Part shown: in pieces, positions 33,630-35,463 of the stretch
Numbering within the stretch: the stretch's first letter is position 1
How the letters are laid out: every line of letters begins with the position of its first letter
Source of the DNA: Chloroflexota bacterium
Lineage (GTDB): Bacteria > Chloroflexota > Anaerolineae > J102
Length of the DNA: 35,463 bases
Assembly: GCA_013152585.1 (NCBI GenBank)
Contig: JAADGC010000207.1
Span: 1 to 35,463 of the forward strand
Direction: 5' to 3'
Position numbers and translations under genes: made by a program
Notes under the pieces: model-generated
The model's database searches: none
What the model was told of the DNA's origin: nothing
What the model saw: only the letters and a program-made list of their open reading frames with translations

Positions 33630-34439
33630 ATGACCTACTACGCCCCCACCCTCACCCGCTTCACCCAGCCCGACACCCTCGTGCCCAATCCCGGCAACCC
33701 GCAGAGCCTGAACCGGTACAGCTATGTGCGCAACAATCCGGTGCGGTATACGGACCCGAGCGGGCATGGATACTGTGAAGACATGGACTGCGTGGTCAAA
33801 ACCGATGCCGAAACTCGCCACCTGGCAGGATTGGGAGACAAGTGGGGCATATCCATGACCGGTCCCTGGGAGACAGAGAACGAATGGCTGGTCTATGAAG
33901 GAATGGAGACGATGACTGAGCGGATCGGTAAGGAATTGAGTGCTCGAAAACAGGACGATGCCTGGGTATCGAAGATGGTCGGTGGTACACGCTTTGTGCG
34001 GTGGCCAAATAATAAGCCATTCGAATACGTCGATGAAAAGGGTAACCAGTTGTATTTCCATATACACCCAGCGATTACTGCGTTTCAGATTTATCATCAA
34101 ACAACTGACGCGCCAGGAGGTGTATCATTTCCAAAGCTAGGCAGTCTTTTCCCCAAGTCTTCCATCCACTTCTTTGACGACATGTGGGAGGAAACTCCGG
34201 TACATGAAGTCGGTCATATTATTGACTATCGTAGCCATTCTGCTTCATCACGGATGGAAAAGATGGTCTCGCCAAACACTTCCTTCACCGAATATGGTAA
34301 AACCGATCGATTAGAGGACTTTGCTGAAAGCTGGTTACTTTGGATTTATAACCCTAATCGGTTAGGGAATACAGAAGCCGGTCAAATTCGACGCGATTAT
34401 ATCTCAGAACTGGTTGTTGATCTTGGAGGGGTACGATGA
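33630..34439 (+). CDS. Orphan RHS module with zincin-type metalloprotease tip
   Basis: The 269-aa protein starts at ATG 33630 (MTYYAPTLTRFTQPDT), passes through a core ending YTDPSGH, then carries a ~220-residue tip. The tip has VHEVGHIIDY with His192, Glu193 and His196 in HExxH spacing, and RLEDFAESW 33 residues later with Glu229 or Glu233 as third-ligand candidates. HExxH followed by EDFAE is a known zinc-protease toxin pattern. There is no signal peptide or upstream shell. A lipoprotein-like gene overlaps the stop by ATGA. Family fit is by motif only; the catalytic residues look intact, so the domain could be active if it is delivered. Confidence 0.75.
   Translation: MTYYAPTLTRFTQPDTLVPNPGNPQSLNRYSYVRNNPVRYTDPSGHGYCEDMDCVVKTDAETRHLAGLGDKWGISMTGPWETENEWLVYEGMETMTERIGKELSARKQDDAWVSKMVGGTRFVRWPNNKPFEYVDEKGNQLYFHIHPAITAFQIYHQTTDAPGGVSFPKLGSLFPKSSIHFFDDMWEETPVHEVGHIIDYRSHSASSRMEKMVSPNTSFTEYGKTDRLEDFAESWLLWIYNPNRLGNTEAGQIRRDYISELVVDLGGVR
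33666..33767 (+). repeat. RHS core repeat 3
   Basis: It encodes QPDTLVPNPGNPQSLNRY...YTDPSGH. It is slightly more diverged from repeats 1 and 2 (SYVRNNPV in place of SYAGNNPV). Confidence 0.9.
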
Positions 34440-35122
34440 GCACAGGGCCAACCAAATGCCAGATATTGGTTATAAATGTGGCAATGGCTTTTGCAACTTT
34501 ATTTAGTGCATGCATTCCCCCCTCACAAGCACCATTTGCCAGCTACGAACTATGTTCATCTAGTTGGTATGGAATCGTTCCTGGGACTACAGATGTCGGT
34601 ACAGCTATAGAGATTCTCGGTACGCTGTCTTTTGTGGACGGTAGATCCATAGAGTACATTACCAGTGAAATAGAGGGCGCAGAAGCCACTGTCGTCTGGC
34701 AACAATATGCGGGCATACCAGCCCGACGTAACGGCACAATGCTGGTCCATGATGGTGTTGTTATTGCGATCCAAGCACCTTTGCCATTTGAGCTCAGCCT
34801 TAAGCAAGCTTTATTGGACTGTGGAGAACCTATTCTTGTTAGGGCTTCCTTTGATGGTGAATCGCCATTTCACTGGTATCAGTTTTTCTACCCCACCAAA
34901 GGTATCTTACTCTTAGGTAGATTTGAGCGAGAGCAGCTCGATAATGCGATTCTTACTCCAGAAATCCGTATCGTGGAAGCGGTATTTTTTCTACCTGGCG
35001 ATATATCTGCATATCTCATGAATATTCGCCACTTCACATCTAGAGAAACCGCAGAGGCGTATGCGGAAGAATTCGTGCCGTGGCCTGGCCTGAATGAAAC
35101 AATTCCAGCCTACTCTTTTTGA
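34436..35122 (+). CDS. Lipoprotein-like protein, candidate immunity partner of the zincin
   Basis: The 228-aa protein starts within the stop of the zincin module (ATGA). The N-terminus has a hydrophobic stretch ending LFSAC, an acceptable though not ideal lipobox, so it is probably anchored outside the membrane by Cys26. I recognise no domain in the remainder. It has no PsbP-like opening, so it differs from the two other partners, as expected if each partner is specific to its tip. Immunity is inferred from the overlap alone. DNA is AT-rich like the tip. Confidence 0.65.
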   Translation: MSTGPTKCQILVINVAMAFATLFSACIPPSQAPFASYELCSSSWYGIVPGTTDVGTAIEILGTLSFVDGRSIEYITSEIEGAEATVVWQQYAGIPARRNGTMLVHDGVVIAIQAPLPFELSLKQALLDCGEPILVRASFDGESPFHWYQFFYPTKGILLLGRFEREQLDNAILTPEIRIVEAVFFLPGDISAYLMNIRHFTSRETAEAYAEEFVPWPGLNETIPAYSF

Positions 35123-35345
35123 GCTCGTGATCTCAATCTGAGACTGGTTGTAGACAGTGCATCGAATGCCGATGGACGACCAAAGCTCAAAGGTCCTTGG
35201 TCATGTTGGCTACTTGGCACATCCCTGCTAATTGGAGCGCTTAACTCGATTAATTTGTGCGCATCCACCTGCCATACGTCTTGCACTGAAGGTATGTTCT
35301 GCGAAATCCTCGGCCAGCGTGGCGATCCCCGACCATCGATCCTCA

Positions 35346-35408
35346 CCCCCCGGCAACCCGCAGAGCCTGAATCGCTACAGCTATGCGGGGAATAATCCGC
35401 TGCGGAAC
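35346..35408 (+). pseudogene. Truncated RHS core remnant (repeat 4)
   Basis: GGCAACCCGCAGAGCCTGAA and what follows encode PGNPQSLNRYSYAGNNPLR, then the similarity stops before DPSGH. The QPDT start is also missing. It is a piece of a fourth core with no tip, next to a promoter-like element. The 35123-35345 stretch before it holds no gene I can support. Confidence 0.75.
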
Positions 35409-35416
35409 GACCTCTT

Positions 35417-35443
35417 TTGCCCGACGGCGATATGCGTTATACT
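35417..35443 (+). promoter_or_regulatory. Promoter-like element at the right edge
   Basis: TTGCCC and TATACT are 15 nt apart. GCGTTATACTGG followed by NNGCAT is shared exactly with the RHS promoter at 30439-30455. An ATG (35450, MDDN...) follows at about the expected transcription start; the gene, if real, lies beyond the window. Confidence 0.4.
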
Positions 35444-35463
35444 GGCCGCATGGATGACAACCT

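Noticed and set aside
35240-35346. Minus-strand remnant encoding LAEDFAEH, similar to the zincin's EDFAES
   Set aside because: The match is only about six residues, there is no HExxH nearby, and the frame has no support.

Overview
This window looks like a chromosomal segment of a Chloroflexota bacterium (Anaerolineae-like), probably from a metagenome or a poorly studied isolate. The basis is GC-rich coding, two Chlor_Arch_YYY (DUF2298) membrane proteins next to a TIGR03663-like protein, a protein with a CPYLGL-type four-cysteine N-terminus, and stand-alone NHL/PA14 fusions. All family assignments were made by reading motifs; no database search was run.

Region 1 (1-18481) is a co-directional block of six very large membrane proteins: two YYY proteins (the first runs off the left edge and appears fused to an upstream glycosyltransferase), a 588-aa GT-C-like protein with a degenerate active site, a TIGR03663-like protein with an NHL propeller, and two GT39-like proteins ending in PA14 or PA14 plus NHL domains. 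A small IS200-like (Y1) transposase flanked by palindromes sits between the two YYY genes. The block ends in a strong intrinsic terminator whose stem contains the last stop codon. The likely theme is transfer of lipid-linked sugars on the outer face of the membrane, with surface glycan or protein decoration as the outcome; substrates are unknown.

Region 2 (18482-22133) is a non-coding stretch with hairpins, followed by a response regulator and a histidine kinase overlapping by ATGA. Region 3 (22134-24250) is sucCD, with a TTG start on sucC. Region 4 (24347-29176) runs from a small DUF5678-like protein and a CCA-adding/poly(A) polymerase-type nucleotidyltransferase into a very tightly packed set: a four-Cys/TM/Thr-Pro-rich surface protein, a SpoIIE-type PP2C phosphatase, a small membrane protein and a mini P-loop protein. 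Region 5 is folD on the minus strand, with its own promoter, RBS and terminator.

Region 6 (about 30400-35463) is an accessory island of RHS-type polymorphic-toxin cassettes. The same 34-residue RHS core (QPDT...DPSGH) is present three times and a truncated copy a fourth time, each intact copy joined to a different, AT-richer C-terminal tip and followed by a different small membrane-anchored or lipoprotein-like protein. One tip carries HEVGH plus EDFAES, a zincin-type metalloprotease signature. The first cassette has a signal peptide but no YD-repeat shell; the others are orphan modules with their own ATG. This array is the most interesting candidate system in the window.
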